Origin: Candidatus Heimdallarchaeota archaeon
Lineage (GTDB): Archaea > Asgardarchaeota > Heimdallarchaeia > Hodarchaeales > Hodarchaeaceae
Reading direction: 5' to 3'
DNA length: 59,185 nucleotides
Assembly: GCA_020353515.1 (NCBI GenBank)
Contig: CP070695.1
Location: 1,738,150 to 1,797,334, forward strand
Position numbers and translations under genes: made by a program. Shown one piece after another: positions 36,035 through 45,793 of this stretch (position 1 is its first letter; every line of letters begins with the position of its first letter). Under the pieces are notes generated by a model. It was not told the DNA's origin. It searched no databases and saw only the letters and a list, made by a program, of their open reading frames with translations.

Positions 36035-36946
36035 TTATTTAGAACTGAAAGTAATATCTCCAGTAGAGATACTAAGGTCGAATTCATAATTTCGAATAGC
36101 TGCGTTGTAATTGGCTGAGGTATACGATTTTTCTCCTCCAGGTATAGTGACATCTCCAGTTGAAACTGAAGTAGTGATTTTAAGACCATGATCCTGATGA
36201 AGATCAGCAGTAATGCTTATACTTCCAGTAGATCCAGTAACATCAAATGTGTATGTCATCGAAATCGATAAAGGAGTAATAGGTACGATACTATCAGTAA
36301 TATCCATTTCAATGGTACCTGTTGAAGCAGTGATGTCCCATGTTGTTGATGTCGAATAGTTCAGGTTTGATAGAGTGATATCATTATTTCCAGTTGAGGA
36401 GCTTATTGTAGGTGATGAATCTGAGAACTGAACGTTACCTAGTGATATTTCAATATTCCCTGTTGAGGTTTGTATATCTAAGGAAGTAATGGCTATTGTT
36501 GCATCAGTAATGGTTGTTGATATCTCACTAACCGATCCCTGAAAATCAATTTGAAGGGTGATATTATTGCACACCTTAATTGTGAGGTCATAACCATAAT
36601 CTACTTCTATCCCTTCATCTTTTGAATCAAACTGGATATTCATGATTTCTGTATTTTGTTCAGCATAAGACACTTCTTCAGCATCATCTAAAGTAGTACC
36701 TGATCCTTCTCGTATTGAAACCTCATTTTCTATATATGCTAAATAATTCGCAGTGGGATTAACTTCCAGGGTGATGGTACCAACTCCAACTTTGAAATCC
36801 AAAATAACTTTGGTATGAGTACCTTGTGGAACAGTAACTGGATCTTTATCTCCAGCATATTCAAATTTTTCGAGTGGAATAGTACAACCACTTAGAGCGG
36901 CTATACACACTAGTAGAATTATCGAGAAAGTGGTTTTTTTATGCAT
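36035..36946 (-). CDS. Secreted lipoprotein with DUF4097-like beta-strand repeats
   Basis: The N-terminus is a signal peptide with the lipobox LSGC, so the protein is probably lipid-anchored outside the membrane. The rest of its 303 residues is a repeated beta pattern built around STG followed by alternating hydrophobics (SSTGNNDITLS, ASTGTIEMDI, GSTGSISITADL, VSTGDVTIPGG and SISTGDITF). This matches the right-handed beta structure of DUF4097/putative adhesin proteins. Function is unknown. AAAGGTGAT six bases before the ATG at 36946 decides the start. Confidence 0.72.
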   Translation of the reverse strand: MHKKTTFSIILLVCIAALSGCTIPLEKFEYAGDKDPVTVPQGTHTKVILDFKVGVGTITLEVNPTANYLAYIENEVSIREGSGTTLDDAEEVSYAEQNTEIMNIQFDSKDEGIEVDYGYDLTIKVCNNITLQIDFQGSVSEISTTITDATIAITSLDIQTSTGNIEISLGNVQFSDSSPTISSSTGNNDITLSNLNYSTSTTWDITASTGTIEMDITDSIVPITPLSISMTYTFDVTGSTGSISITADLHQDHGLKITTSVSTGDVTIPGGEKSYTSANYNAAIRNYEFDLSISTGDITFSSK

Positions 36947-37019
36947 ATACAATCACCTTTGATCATATCTCTATTACAGAAATATTGTAAAATTATAGTC
37001 TAGATTTTATAAAATTATT

Positions 37020-38195
37020 CTAGGCAAAGACTTGAATTACGTCCCCATCTTGTAATTCACGATCAAGCCCAACCTTTTCACCATCAAACTTGGCAGAGCG
37101 TCCCCATATCCGTGTAAACCGGAAATATTGCAACATTTTTTTACTTAATACTTCAATAGCATTTTCTACAGTGCTTCCCTTCCTTAGAATAATCGGCCGC
37201 TCAGCAATATCTCCCTTAGCATTCCGTGTAAAAACTCGAATTTTCCCTAATTGATTAAAAATTATTTCATCTAATTCTTCAAATCCTTCTTTTTGAAGAA
37301 CAGAAGTTGGAATAACCTGAAATTTTAGATTTGATTCCTCTACAAAGCTAAGAAGTTTTTCATAATTCTGTCTAGAACCCTCAATGTCCCCTTTTGTGGC
37401 GATAATTATCGCAGGGAGATAACTGATGGATTTATCAAGAGCATCTAAAAATTGATCTAGGGAAACTGGCGCATGAAATCGTACGATGGCATTCAAATAA
37501 CCATTCCCCCGTAAAATTTCAATAACAGCATCTTTCCCTTCACCTTCAAAGAAGTAGTCATTAAAAACTTGAATGTTCCCCGATCCTACTTTTTCAATCG
37601 ATACAGGAGGTTTTGTTACATTTAAACGAATTTTTCCTTTTTTAAGCTCTTCTAGTATTAGCTGTAACTGCCCTACTGGATCTTCCGAGAGATCTATTGC
37701 GATCAACACACAATCTGCATTTCGAATACCTGCTAATACTAATTTTCCTGACATTTCTCCCTTCACACTACCTTCTACAACAGCAGGAAGTTCAACGAGT
37801 TGTAACCTCGCTCCTTTTGCAGTTGTTGACCCTACTTCAGGTTTAACAGTCGTGAAGGGATAGGATCCGACTTTCGCAGCGTCCGATCGAGCCAGTTCAT
37901 TGAGAACAGAGGATTTTCCAGAATTTACATTCCCAATGATTGCAATTTGGGCGTCTTCTCCTTTAGGAACGAGCCACTTCTCTCCTGATCCTTTTTTAGA
38001 TTGCGTTAATTTCGCTTTTTGAGCTTTAAGCTTTTTAAGCTTGGTTTTTGCCATAGCTAGGTGTTTCTCAACCCCCTTATGTTTCACACAAACTCCCAGA
38101 AATCTTTCTAGATGAAAAATCTGATCATCGATGGAGGAGGCCTCTAAATATTTATCCCATTCAACTTGAGCCTCTCGATTCAGATTTATGGGCAT
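37020..38195 (-). CDS. TGS-domain GTPase (Obg/DRG-like)
   Basis: The protein of about 391 residues starts with a helical region, then a GTPase domain with P-loop GNVNSGKSS, switch region YPFTT, and G4-like TKGD, and ends in a TGS domain (from PIILRKGSTVENAIEVL to DGDVIQVFA). This order matches the DRG/Obg family that binds ribosomes or RNA. The G3 motif reads VELPAVVEGS instead of DxPG, which may affect hydrolysis. I prefer the ATG at 38195, preceded by AAGGGATC, over one 13 codons upstream. It stands as a single gene. Confidence 0.85.
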   Translation of the reverse strand: MPINLNREAQVEWDKYLEASSIDDQIFHLERFLGVCVKHKGVEKHLAMAKTKLKKLKAQKAKLTQSKKGSGEKWLVPKGEDAQIAIIGNVNSGKSSVLNELARSDAAKVGSYPFTTVKPEVGSTTAKGARLQLVELPAVVEGSVKGEMSGKLVLAGIRNADCVLIAIDLSEDPVGQLQLILEELKKGKIRLNVTKPPVSIEKVGSGNIQVFNDYFFEGEGKDAVIEILRGNGYLNAIVRFHAPVSLDQFLDALDKSISYLPAIIIATKGDIEGSRQNYEKLLSFVEESNLKFQVIPTSVLQKEGFEELDEIIFNQLGKIRVFTRNAKGDIAERPIILRKGSTVENAIEVLSKKMLQYFRFTRIWGRSAKFDGEKVGLDRELQDGDVIQVFA

Positions 38196-38339
38196 AATTG
38201 ATCCCTTGGGAAGTTTATCAAGCGTTTTCTGCATATATTACAGGCTTTTATTATATTTTGGAACTTCATTCATATATGATTTTTGACTCAACCTCTAAAA
38301 AAAAATTTTTATCCATCTTAACAGAATGGTTATTTACTC

Positions 38340-39248
38340 TTATTCAAGTTCAAAGAACATATTCTTGACTCGAGTGATAAACTGATTATCTAATTCCCCC
38401 ATGTCTGAATAAGCTGACAGAAGTTCAGACAACCGCTTTTCTATAGTTGACCTGATAGGAAGTATTGACCTGAAGAGCACAGGGAATATAATTACTATCA
38501 ATCCGTAATTTTCAGCTTGCCTTTCTTTAATGCGATCATCATTATGACTTCTTTCCATCATACGGAATCCAAATACCAACCCATGATATTTTTCATAATT
38601 TGGTACAGGAAGCTCAAATAATCCTCTAGAATATTCATGTCCTGCGCCAGTTGCAGTCATATAATGTGCTCCTAGTTTTATAAGAAAGTTGTCTTTTTCT
38701 TGTGATGAGACTAACTCTTCAAATGGTAGCGGTGAACTAAGAAAAGGCTCTGGACCTAAATTCCCAAATTTATAAACTGAGACTGATAATTGACTAGGAT
38801 CAGCTTTTAATCTCTTAGAAAGGATCATCTCTTGTTGAACACGATGTTCTAACAAAATTTGAGTAACAATTGGTTGGATTGAATCAGTCGTTAAAAAATC
38901 ATCTTTTGTCAAATAATCTTTTATCCCGAGCTTCATTGCTTGTACAGCGATCTTTTCAGATCCTAAACCTGTAATCATTATGACTGGAATTTCAGGGTTC
39001 AGGATTTTAATTTCTCGAATAACATCTATTCCTGATTTTCCTGGTAGAGAATAATCAACTAAAACCAAATCATAAGAGGGGTCTGATTTTATTTTTTCTA
39101 CCCCCAGCTCTCCTGTTTCACAAACTATAATGTTTTTCAATCCAATTTTACCCAATCGCTTGAGAAAGAGGAATTGATGATCACGTGAGTCCTCTATTAG
39201 CAGTACCTTGGCATCACCTATTGGATCTACTTCTTCTGAGGACATCAT
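38340..39248 (-). CDS. Response regulator with uncharacterised C-terminal output domain
   Basis: Residues 10-130 form a receiver domain: LLIEDSRDH with the acidic pocket, the phospho-acceptor Asp in VLVDYSLPGKSG, then MITG and the conserved Lys in DYLTKDD. The remaining 150 or so residues, with SVYKFGNLGPEP, LGAHYMTATGAG, GLFELPVPN and ENYGLIVIIFPV, alternate strands and helices. They match no DNA-binding or enzyme domain I know; a longin-like or other small alpha/beta fold is possible. No histidine kinase is nearby. It is probably a signalling protein acting by protein contact. Confidence 0.78.
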   Translation of the reverse strand: MMSSEEVDPIGDAKVLLIEDSRDHQFLFLKRLGKIGLKNIIVCETGELGVEKIKSDPSYDLVLVDYSLPGKSGIDVIREIKILNPEIPVIMITGLGSEKIAVQAMKLGIKDYLTKDDFLTTDSIQPIVTQILLEHRVQQEMILSKRLKADPSQLSVSVYKFGNLGPEPFLSSPLPFEELVSSQEKDNFLIKLGAHYMTATGAGHEYSRGLFELPVPNYEKYHGLVFGFRMMERSHNDDRIKERQAENYGLIVIIFPVLFRSILPIRSTIEKRLSELLSAYSDMGELDNQFITRVKNMFFELE

Positions 39249-39413
39249 TGGAACCTATAACTCTGATAATCTTGAATGGTAAAAATTCTGGATATTAAAA
39301 TTATATCATCAACTGATTTTCATCAGTCATTCATATCTTTTAACTTATGGCTTATTGTTGTTTCCTATCTTAGTGTTTAATGGCATATTGACTTAATTAA
39401 AATGTCAATATAG

Positions 39414-40427
39414 TTAGGGGGAGGGGGGAAATAAATTCTGTTGAAGTAACCATTCATAGGATTCATCAATTGTTGCTTCCATAGTTTTTTGTGGCTGAAA
39501 TCCTAAGTCTTCTTTGATTTTTTGATCTATGTATCTACGTGATAAAGCAAATTTGGTCACCCGATAACGATTTAGAGTAGTATGTCTTCCTGTTAATTTT
39601 GCATATATTTCAGAGAGAACTGCAATAGCATAAACAAGGCGGTAGTTTCTATGCTTTGGTAGTTTTGGAGGATCTAGTTTTTTGACAACATAATCTAGAA
39701 AATCCTTTAATTTACATTCAAATGATTTTAAATTGTAAACTTTCCCTTTCGCTTGTCCTCTTTTCTCATCTATTAACAGTAAAGCGGAGCAAAGATCATG
39801 AGGGTGAATAAAAGTCAAGTATCCTTTTCCATTTCGCATAATTGGGAATTTTCGTTCATAGACAGCCTTAAAGATCCCAAACATTGTTTTCATATCTCTT
39901 GGACCAATGACACTAGGGGGCCGTAAAATACTGAAATTATTCCAGCCATTTTCTTTATAAACATCCCAGACGGCTTTTTCTTGGAAATATTTACTTTTTT
40001 GATATATACTAGTAGGATTAAATTTATAGGTCTCGTCAATCGGAACACTTGGAATAAAATGCCCGTATACTCCAGTCGAACTTGTATGTATCAAGAATGG
40101 ATCGGTATTTGTGGCCAGACATGCTTCTAGCAAGTTGTTCATACCCTCTACATTCACTTTATATAATTCATTCCATCCAGCCCAGTCTGTTGCTAAAGCA
40201 GCAAGGTTAAAAACCACATCGACATCTTTTAGTGCTTTTTTCAAGCTATTACGATCAGTAAGATCTGCTTTGATGGCATCTAATCCACTCCTAGATATTT
40301 CTGCAATGCTTTCAGATGATCGGGTAATTACCCGACATGTATCATTTTCATAATAAGAATTCTCTATCAGCATCTCTATCAAAAAGCTCCCTACTAGTCC
40401 AGTACCTCCAGTAATCAGACAGACCAC
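39414..40427 (-). CDS. NAD-dependent epimerase/dehydratase (extended SDR)
   Basis: This 337-residue extended SDR has the cofactor motif GGTGLVGS near residue 7, NLAA, HTSSTGVYG with the active-site Ser/Thr region, YQKSK (YxxxK), and LRPPSVIGPRD. These are features of NAD-dependent sugar epimerases and 3-beta-hydroxysteroid dehydrogenase-like enzymes. The substrate cannot be told. The likely start is GTG with GGTGAT seven bases upstream. The gene for a DNA methyltransferase lies 24 bases upstream on the same strand. Confidence 0.85.
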   Translation of the reverse strand: MVCLITGGTGLVGSFLIEMLIENSYYENDTCRVITRSSESIAEISRSGLDAIKADLTDRNSLKKALKDVDVVFNLAALATDWAGWNELYKVNVEGMNNLLEACLATNTDPFLIHTSSTGVYGHFIPSVPIDETYKFNPTSIYQKSKYFQEKAVWDVYKENGWNNFSILRPPSVIGPRDMKTMFGIFKAVYERKFPIMRNGKGYLTFIHPHDLCSALLLIDEKRGQAKGKVYNLKSFECKLKDFLDYVVKKLDPPKLPKHRNYRLVYAIAVLSEIYAKLTGRHTTLNRYRVTKFALSRRYIDQKIKEDLGFQPQKTMEATIDESYEWLLQQNLFPPSP

Positions 40428-40451
40428 TATGTATCACCATGAAATTAAGAT

Positions 40452-41246
40452 TCATTTCTGATTCTTTGATAGCCAACTATCGAGATTGTCACTTTTTCCA
40501 TTCAATTGCTGTTCAGTTTGAGCGATACGTCTTTTGGCAATATTATAGATTGGTTCCGAGATTTCAAATCCAATGAAACGCCTATTGTGATGAATGCAGG
40601 ATAATACTACAGAACCACTTCCCATAAATGGTTCAAGAACGAGATCATTCTCCTTACTTCCCATTCGTACGCATTTATCTGTTACTGCTAAAGGTAACCT
40701 TGTTGGAGTTTTTTCACCTCCTTTCTGGTAATCCCTTTTGATAATCCAAACATCTTCAAAATAAAGCTTTCCTGGAGAGCTAGAATACTCAAGTATACGA
40801 TTAAAAGTTCGTAAATTATCATTTTTCTGTGGTAGTTTTGTAAAATATAGAATGTGATAATGACTTGACACAAAACGTTTTTTCGTGAATACTCCAAACT
40901 GATATTTCCAAATTATATGATTAATCAATCGAAAACCTATATTTGATAATGAATTTAGGATATCATTCAAATGATTCCAACCTGAAAAGATGAACCCATT
41001 TGCAGTAGGTTTCATCACCCGCCATGCTGCTCGAAGCCATTGCATTGTAAATTCATAGTAATCTTCTTTCACTTCAGTGTATAATTTTCCTAGTTCTTTT
41101 TGTTTTCGATTATATTGAGAACCCACTTTATCGAAGCTGATTCCAAAAGGTGGATCGGTTAAAAGAAGATCTACCGTTTCTGGCTCTATTTGTTCCATTC
41201 CTTCGATACAATCCAAATTATAGACAGTGTTAATAGGAAGAGCCAT
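40452..41246 (-). CDS. DNA methyltransferase, beta-type (N4-cytosine or N6-adenine)
   Basis: The catalytic motif TDPPFG lies near residue 32 and the AdoMet-binding motif EPFMGSGS near 200, followed by FIGFEIS. This DPPF-then-FxGxG order defines the beta class of amino methyltransferases. At 264 residues there is room only for a small target-recognition region between them. No restriction endonuclease lies beside it, so it looks like an orphan methylase. The recognition sequence cannot be inferred. The downstream epimerase may be co-transcribed. Confidence 0.85.
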   Translation of the reverse strand: MALPINTVYNLDCIEGMEQIEPETVDLLLTDPPFGISFDKVGSQYNRKQKELGKLYTEVKEDYYEFTMQWLRAAWRVMKPTANGFIFSGWNHLNDILNSLSNIGFRLINHIIWKYQFGVFTKKRFVSSHYHILYFTKLPQKNDNLRTFNRILEYSSSPGKLYFEDVWIIKRDYQKGGEKTPTRLPLAVTDKCVRMGSKENDLVLEPFMGSGSVVLSCIHHNRRFIGFEISEPIYNIAKRRIAQTEQQLNGKSDNLDSWLSKNQK

Positions 41247-41336
41247 TTTTTTCTACACATCTTACACTAATGCTAGCAAAAATAACCTCTTTCAGCTTTA
41301 TGGAATAACCTTCTCCATATTTATGTAATAGTGATA

Positions 41337-43013
41337 TCACTTTAGACCTATTATCTTTCCATTAGGAAGTAATTCCATGTTCATCGAAGAGGGTTTTGGA
41401 GGTAATCCAGGCATGGTCATAATTTTCCCTGCTATGGCGTAGAGAAATCCTGCTCCAGTAGAAAGACGAATCGATTCAATAGAGAGTTTATGTTTAGATG
41501 GCAATCCAACGACACTAGGATCATCAGTTAAACTCAACTGAGTCTTAGCAATACAGATAGGTAGTTTGTTTTGATCAAGTTCAGTCCAACGATCAATATC
41601 CTTCTCTGCTTTGGGGGACAAATTTACATGCTTTATATTGTATGCTTGCTGCGCAATTTTTTTGATTTTTTCTATAATTGAATCATCAAGGTCATAAGTA
41701 AAATTAATTGGGTTTGGATCCGTTTTTATTGTTTTCATGAGAAGGTTAGCTAATTCAATGCCTCCAACGCCTCCTTCTGAGAAAAAATTTGTAATTGATG
41801 CCCCAAGAGCACCCGCTTCAAAGGCTTCTTCTTTTATTATTTTTAATTCTTCTGGACTATCTTTTTCAAACTTATTTATAGCAACGATTACAGGTACTCC
41901 AAATGAAGCCATATTTTGGATATGATGAGCTAGATTCGCACAACCTCTTCTAAGATCCTTAAGTACTTCCTGTGAACTTGATCCTGTTTCATCAACTTCT
42001 CCCTGCTTCTTAAGAGCACGAACACTGCACACTAATATAACCGCACTGGGATTGACACAACTCGTTCTACATTTTATATTAAAGAATTTCTCCCCACCTA
42101 AATCTGAACCAAAACCAGCCTCAGTTAATACCACATCAAACAATTTTAAAGCGATCTGATCCGCAATTATACTTGAACAGCCATGAGCGATGTTTGCAAA
42201 TGGTCCTGTATGAATAAAACAGGGTATTCCTTCATATGTTTGAACTAAGTTTGGTTTAATAGCTTCTCTTAGAATTAGGGTCATTGCTCCTGCAGCTTTT
42301 AAATCCTCTGCAGTTATTGGGCGTCCACTTTTAGACATTGCAACAATAATTCTTCCCAATCGTGATCGAAGATCAGAGAGATTGCTTGTTAACGCTAATA
42401 TGGCCATGATTTCAGAAGCTGCGGCAATTTCAAAACCTGAATCACGAGGAATTCCATTCTGTGGCCCTCCAAGTCCGATTTTGATGTTTCTAAGCGCCCT
42501 ATCATTCATATCAATGACTCTTTTCCAAAAAATTTGTTGGATGTCTAGTTCAAGTTCATTCCCCTTGAATATATGATTGTCAATCATCGCTGCCAACAAA
42601 TTGTGAGCAGTAGCAACTTTATCTATGTCTCCCGTTAATCCTAAGTTAATTTCAGACATTGGGAGAACTTGAGAGAAACCTCCTCCAGTAGCACCTCCTT
42701 TAATTCCAAATAAAGGGCCCATCGACGGTTGACGGATTACACAACAAGATTTAACACCAATATGAGCCAGAGCTTGAGCGGTTCCAATTGTATGTACAGT
42801 TTTTCCCTCACCATAACGAGTAGGCGTAATTCCAGTCACTAAAACTAGTTTACCATCAGGTATATCTTTCAAGCGATCTAGAATGTTAAGGTTGATTTTA
42901 GAAACGAAATGACCATAAGGTTCGAGTTCGTCAGGAATAATCCCTATTTTTTCCGCAATCTTGCTTATTGGCTGAATTTCTGCTTTTTGAGCAATTTCAA
43001 GGCTTGAAACCAT
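41337..43013 (-). CDS. fhs: Formate-tetrahydrofolate ligase
   Basis: Fhs interconverts formate, ATP and THF with 10-formyl-THF. The nucleotide motif appears as TPTRYGEGKTVHTIG, followed by RQPSMGPLFGIKGGATGGGFSQV, split here only to name it: SMGPLFG and GGATGGG are the key parts. HTGPFANIAHG and TEAGFGSDLG are also typical. The length of about 558 residues is normal. I choose the ATG at 43013 because upstream codons would overlap FolD. It is the last gene of the folate operon. With the cyclodeaminase upstream, it could run in the ATP-forming direction and release formate. Confidence 0.93.
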   Translation of the reverse strand: MVSSLEIAQKAEIQPISKIAEKIGIIPDELEPYGHFVSKINLNILDRLKDIPDGKLVLVTGITPTRYGEGKTVHTIGTAQALAHIGVKSCCVIRQPSMGPLFGIKGGATGGGFSQVLPMSEINLGLTGDIDKVATAHNLLAAMIDNHIFKGNELELDIQQIFWKRVIDMNDRALRNIKIGLGGPQNGIPRDSGFEIAAASEIMAILALTSNLSDLRSRLGRIIVAMSKSGRPITAEDLKAAGAMTLILREAIKPNLVQTYEGIPCFIHTGPFANIAHGCSSIIADQIALKLFDVVLTEAGFGSDLGGEKFFNIKCRTSCVNPSAVILVCSVRALKKQGEVDETGSSSQEVLKDLRRGCANLAHHIQNMASFGVPVIVAINKFEKDSPEELKIIKEEAFEAGALGASITNFFSEGGVGGIELANLLMKTIKTDPNPINFTYDLDDSIIEKIKKIAQQAYNIKHVNLSPKAEKDIDRWTELDQNKLPICIAKTQLSLTDDPSVVGLPSKHKLSIESIRLSTGAGFLYAIAGKIMTMPGLPPKPSSMNMELLPNGKIIGLK

Positions 43014-43029
43014 ATCCCAACACCGTATT

Positions 43030-43866
43030 TCAATTTTGCTTTCGCTCTGATGCAAGCACAGTGTTGTCAAATAATTCCATAACTGTTATTGGACCTATTC
43101 CACCTGGAACAGGGGTAATGAAACTACATTTTTCTTTAACTTTTTTGAAATCGACATCCCCGCAGAGTTTTCCTTTTTCATCACGATTCATGCCTACATC
43201 GATTACGATTGCTTCTTCTTTTACCATGTCAGAGGTGATGATTCTTGCTTTTCCGATTGCAGCAATAAGAATATCTCCTTGTACTGTATATTTTGATAAA
43301 GGTTTGCTACGAGAGTGACATTGTGTTATAGTGGCATTTCGTTGTTCAAGAAATGTTGCTAAGGGGCGGCCCACCAAATTTGATCGACCAACGATAACAG
43401 CGTGTTTCCCCTCTATCTCTATATTGTAATAATTCAGTATCTCAATACATGCTAGAGGTGTACATGGCCAAAAGACATCCTCTACATACCCAAGACGACG
43501 ACGCCCGACATTAATAAAATGTAGTCCATCAACATCTTGGTCTGGACGAATCATACTAATAATTTTTTGAGTACGAATACTTTTGGGGAGTGGTAATTGT
43601 ACTATGATAGCATCGTCATTTTTTAGTTCATTCGAGATGAAGTGTATTAAATCTACCTCTGTTATTTCATTGAACTGGTGAATTTTGGTGTCTATTCCGA
43701 TTTCTTCCCCTTTAAGTTTTTGATTTTTGACATAAACAGTTGAAGCAGGATCTGAACCTACTTGTATTATACTCAAAGTAGGTGGACGTAATAACTTCTC
43801 TACTCTAGTTTTTAATTTTTCTCTCAGAGCTTGTGCGATGATTGTACCATCTAATAATGTTACCAT
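43030..43866 (-). CDS. folD: Bifunctional methylene-THF dehydrogenase/methenyl-THF cyclohydrolase
   Basis: FolD interconverts methylene-, methenyl- and formyl-THF. Visible motifs are VGSDPASTVYVKNQKLKG with the catalytic Tyr and Lys (YVKNQK), QLPLP, the DVDGLH loop, the Rossmann GRSNLVGRPLA, and TPVPGGIGPITV. The 278-residue length is normal. GGAGG eight bases before the ATG at 43866 decides the start. It lies between the cyclodeaminase and Fhs genes, forming a complete path from 5-formimino-THF to formate. Confidence 0.94.
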   Translation of the reverse strand: MVTLLDGTIIAQALREKLKTRVEKLLRPPTLSIIQVGSDPASTVYVKNQKLKGEEIGIDTKIHQFNEITEVDLIHFISNELKNDDAIIVQLPLPKSIRTQKIISMIRPDQDVDGLHFINVGRRRLGYVEDVFWPCTPLACIEILNYYNIEIEGKHAVIVGRSNLVGRPLATFLEQRNATITQCHSRSKPLSKYTVQGDILIAAIGKARIITSDMVKEEAIVIDVGMNRDEKGKLCGDVDFKKVKEKCSFITPVPGGIGPITVMELFDNTVLASERKQN

Positions 43867-43921
43867 CAATGTATCCTCCGATCTATTCTTGAGAAGCGAT
43901 CTTTAGGAAAGATAATTGAAG

Positions 43922-44551
43922 TTATGAGAACTCTGCTTCAACGACTTTAATAATCCTTTCTTTTTTGGAATCAAGCTTTTCTAACATCTCTTCTATATCA
44001 CGTTTGAATTTAGTCTTGATCTCCTCATCTTTAATACTCAACATGTTGATTTTAACGTTGAATATCGCTCCCCTAATGGCAGAATCAGCAAATAATGCGG
44101 CAACACCCGCATCAGTAATTGCATTCTTATTTCCCCTCTCGGCTACAGCCAAAATTAGATCCAATGCCTCAAAGCTTAGCTTTGCTACTTCTAGGGGAAC
44201 TTCTGCAGCTCCTATCGTTGCATTTTGAATAGCTTTTGACCGAACCTCAGGTTTATCTTTTGGCATCCTGTAAGCTTTTAAGATGTCATTGAAAGCATTA
44301 GTGTCTTCATCAACCATTTTATTTAGCTTTTGATGGAGTTCAGTGCCTCTTGAAACCACACCTTCCATTTCTGAATTAACTTCTGCAAATTTTTCTTTTC
44401 CAACAGTCGTCTTTCCCACTAAGACCGCTAAAGCAGCACCCAGTGCGCCTCCCAAAGCAGACACACTTCCACCTCCTGGCGCTGGTTTGTCTGAAGCAAC
44501 TTCTTCAACGAATTCGGTTACTGTAAGGTCAACAAGTTTTTTTTCGGTCAT
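43922..44551 (-). CDS. Formiminotetrahydrofolate cyclodeaminase
   Basis: The protein removes ammonia from 5-formimino-THF to give methenyl-THF. The family hallmark PAPGGGSVSALGGALGAAL lies near residue 20, followed by the long helices typical of this all-helical dimer. The length of 209 residues is normal for the stand-alone form; in animals it is the C-terminal half of FTCD. It starts in an ATGA overlap with glutamate formiminotransferase, so the two are coupled, a two-gene version of FTCD. Confidence 0.92.
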   Translation of the reverse strand: MTEKKLVDLTVTEFVEEVASDKPAPGGGSVSALGGALGAALAVLVGKTTVGKEKFAEVNSEMEGVVSRGTELHQKLNKMVDEDTNAFNDILKAYRMPKDKPEVRSKAIQNATIGAAEVPLEVAKLSFEALDLILAVAERGNKNAITDAGVAALFADSAIRGAIFNVKINMLSIKDEEIKTKFKRDIEEMLEKLDSKKERIIKVVEAEFS

Positions 44552-45549
44552 TTTATCATCAACTCAATTATTTTCCCTTCAGGGATAAACTTCTCAAGAT
44601 CATTAAAACCTAGGTTGTCTATGGCGCTTTTAATCAATTTATCTTCGTTGTCTTCGTCTGGTACATAATATTTTCCAGCCATAAGTATTGCTTCGAGAGG
44701 AATCAACCCAACAATTTCACTTCCAGTCACTTTTACACCTCTTTCAGCGGCTAATTCCTTAATTTTTTCAAACACTTCGTGTGGCTTTGTCAGTTCACGA
44801 TAATTCATTACATTCATCGATATTTGTGTCAATTTGCGATCTGGCCTCTCAAGTGTCACTCCCATACCTTGTATTCCTTTGAATACCCCTGGTTCCCTTA
44901 TTTTTTGGCCATCTTTTTCTACCCACCATCCTGATTCTCTGACAATACGGCCAATTTCTATAGCTATATCCACATCTTCAGAATCAAGGTTTACATTATA
45001 AGCAATAAGGAAATCTCTAGCTCCTATAACATATGCACCTGAACGCTCATTGAACACTGGTTCACCAAAATCAGGTTTCCAATTAGGATCCACAATTTTT
45101 TCAGATAAACCCTCATACTCTCCTTTCCTGATATTGGGCAGTCTTACTCTTTCATCACTAGTAGCAGCTTTTGCATATAAATAAGTAGGCACTTTCAACT
45201 CATTTGCTACTCTTTCAGCAACTTGACGAGCTATTTCTATGCATTCTTCATCTGTGACTCCTTTTACTGGAATGAAAGGGCAAACATCTGCTGCACCTAA
45301 CCTTGGATGTTCACCTTTATGTTCCCTCATGTCAATAAGGTCTGTAGCTTTGGAAATACTATGGAATGCTGCTTCCCCTACGGAATCGGGGGTTCCTACA
45401 AAGGTAACAACGACTCTATTATAATCAACATCTGGATCTATATTTAATAATTTTATATCTGCAACAGCTTCAATCGCGTTCGTAATTGCTTTGATAACAG
45501 TAGGATCAGAAGTAGAAAAATTAGGTACACATTCAACAATTTTATCCAT
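44548..45549 (-). CDS. Glutamate formiminotransferase
   Basis: It transfers the formimino group from N-formimino-glutamate, an end product of histidine breakdown, to THF. Visible family features are VECVPNFSTSD at the N-terminus, DYNRVVVTFVG, HKGEHPRLGAADVCPF with the catalytic His, and QISMNVMNY further on. The 333-residue length fits the N-terminal half of FTCD. It is the first gene of the leftward folate operon. No hutH, hutU or hutI gene is in the window, so the source of formiminoglutamate is not shown. Confidence 0.93.
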   Translation of the reverse strand: MDKIVECVPNFSTSDPTVIKAITNAIEAVADIKLLNIDPDVDYNRVVVTFVGTPDSVGEAAFHSISKATDLIDMREHKGEHPRLGAADVCPFIPVKGVTDEECIEIARQVAERVANELKVPTYLYAKAATSDERVRLPNIRKGEYEGLSEKIVDPNWKPDFGEPVFNERSGAYVIGARDFLIAYNVNLDSEDVDIAIEIGRIVRESGWWVEKDGQKIREPGVFKGIQGMGVTLERPDRKLTQISMNVMNYRELTKPHEVFEKIKELAAERGVKVTGSEIVGLIPLEAILMAGKYYVPDEDNEDKLIKSAIDNLGFNDLEKFIPEGKIIELMIK

Positions 45550-45793
45550 TTTATAACCTCAAAATTGATTATACCACTAAGAAAATTAAATAATAACCGA
45601 GTCAAAGCAACTTATCAAGTGTTTTTAAAATTCTTGGTTTAAAACTTGATATTACAGTTCTAGAGAATACTTTTCTTATAAAACTCTTTGAAATAACTCA
45701 GATCACCCCTCCTGCGATACTAAAACATTTGAATCTTCTCTTTTCTGAAAGAGCTATATTTTGGAATGTATATATGTTGAATTGATTGTATCT

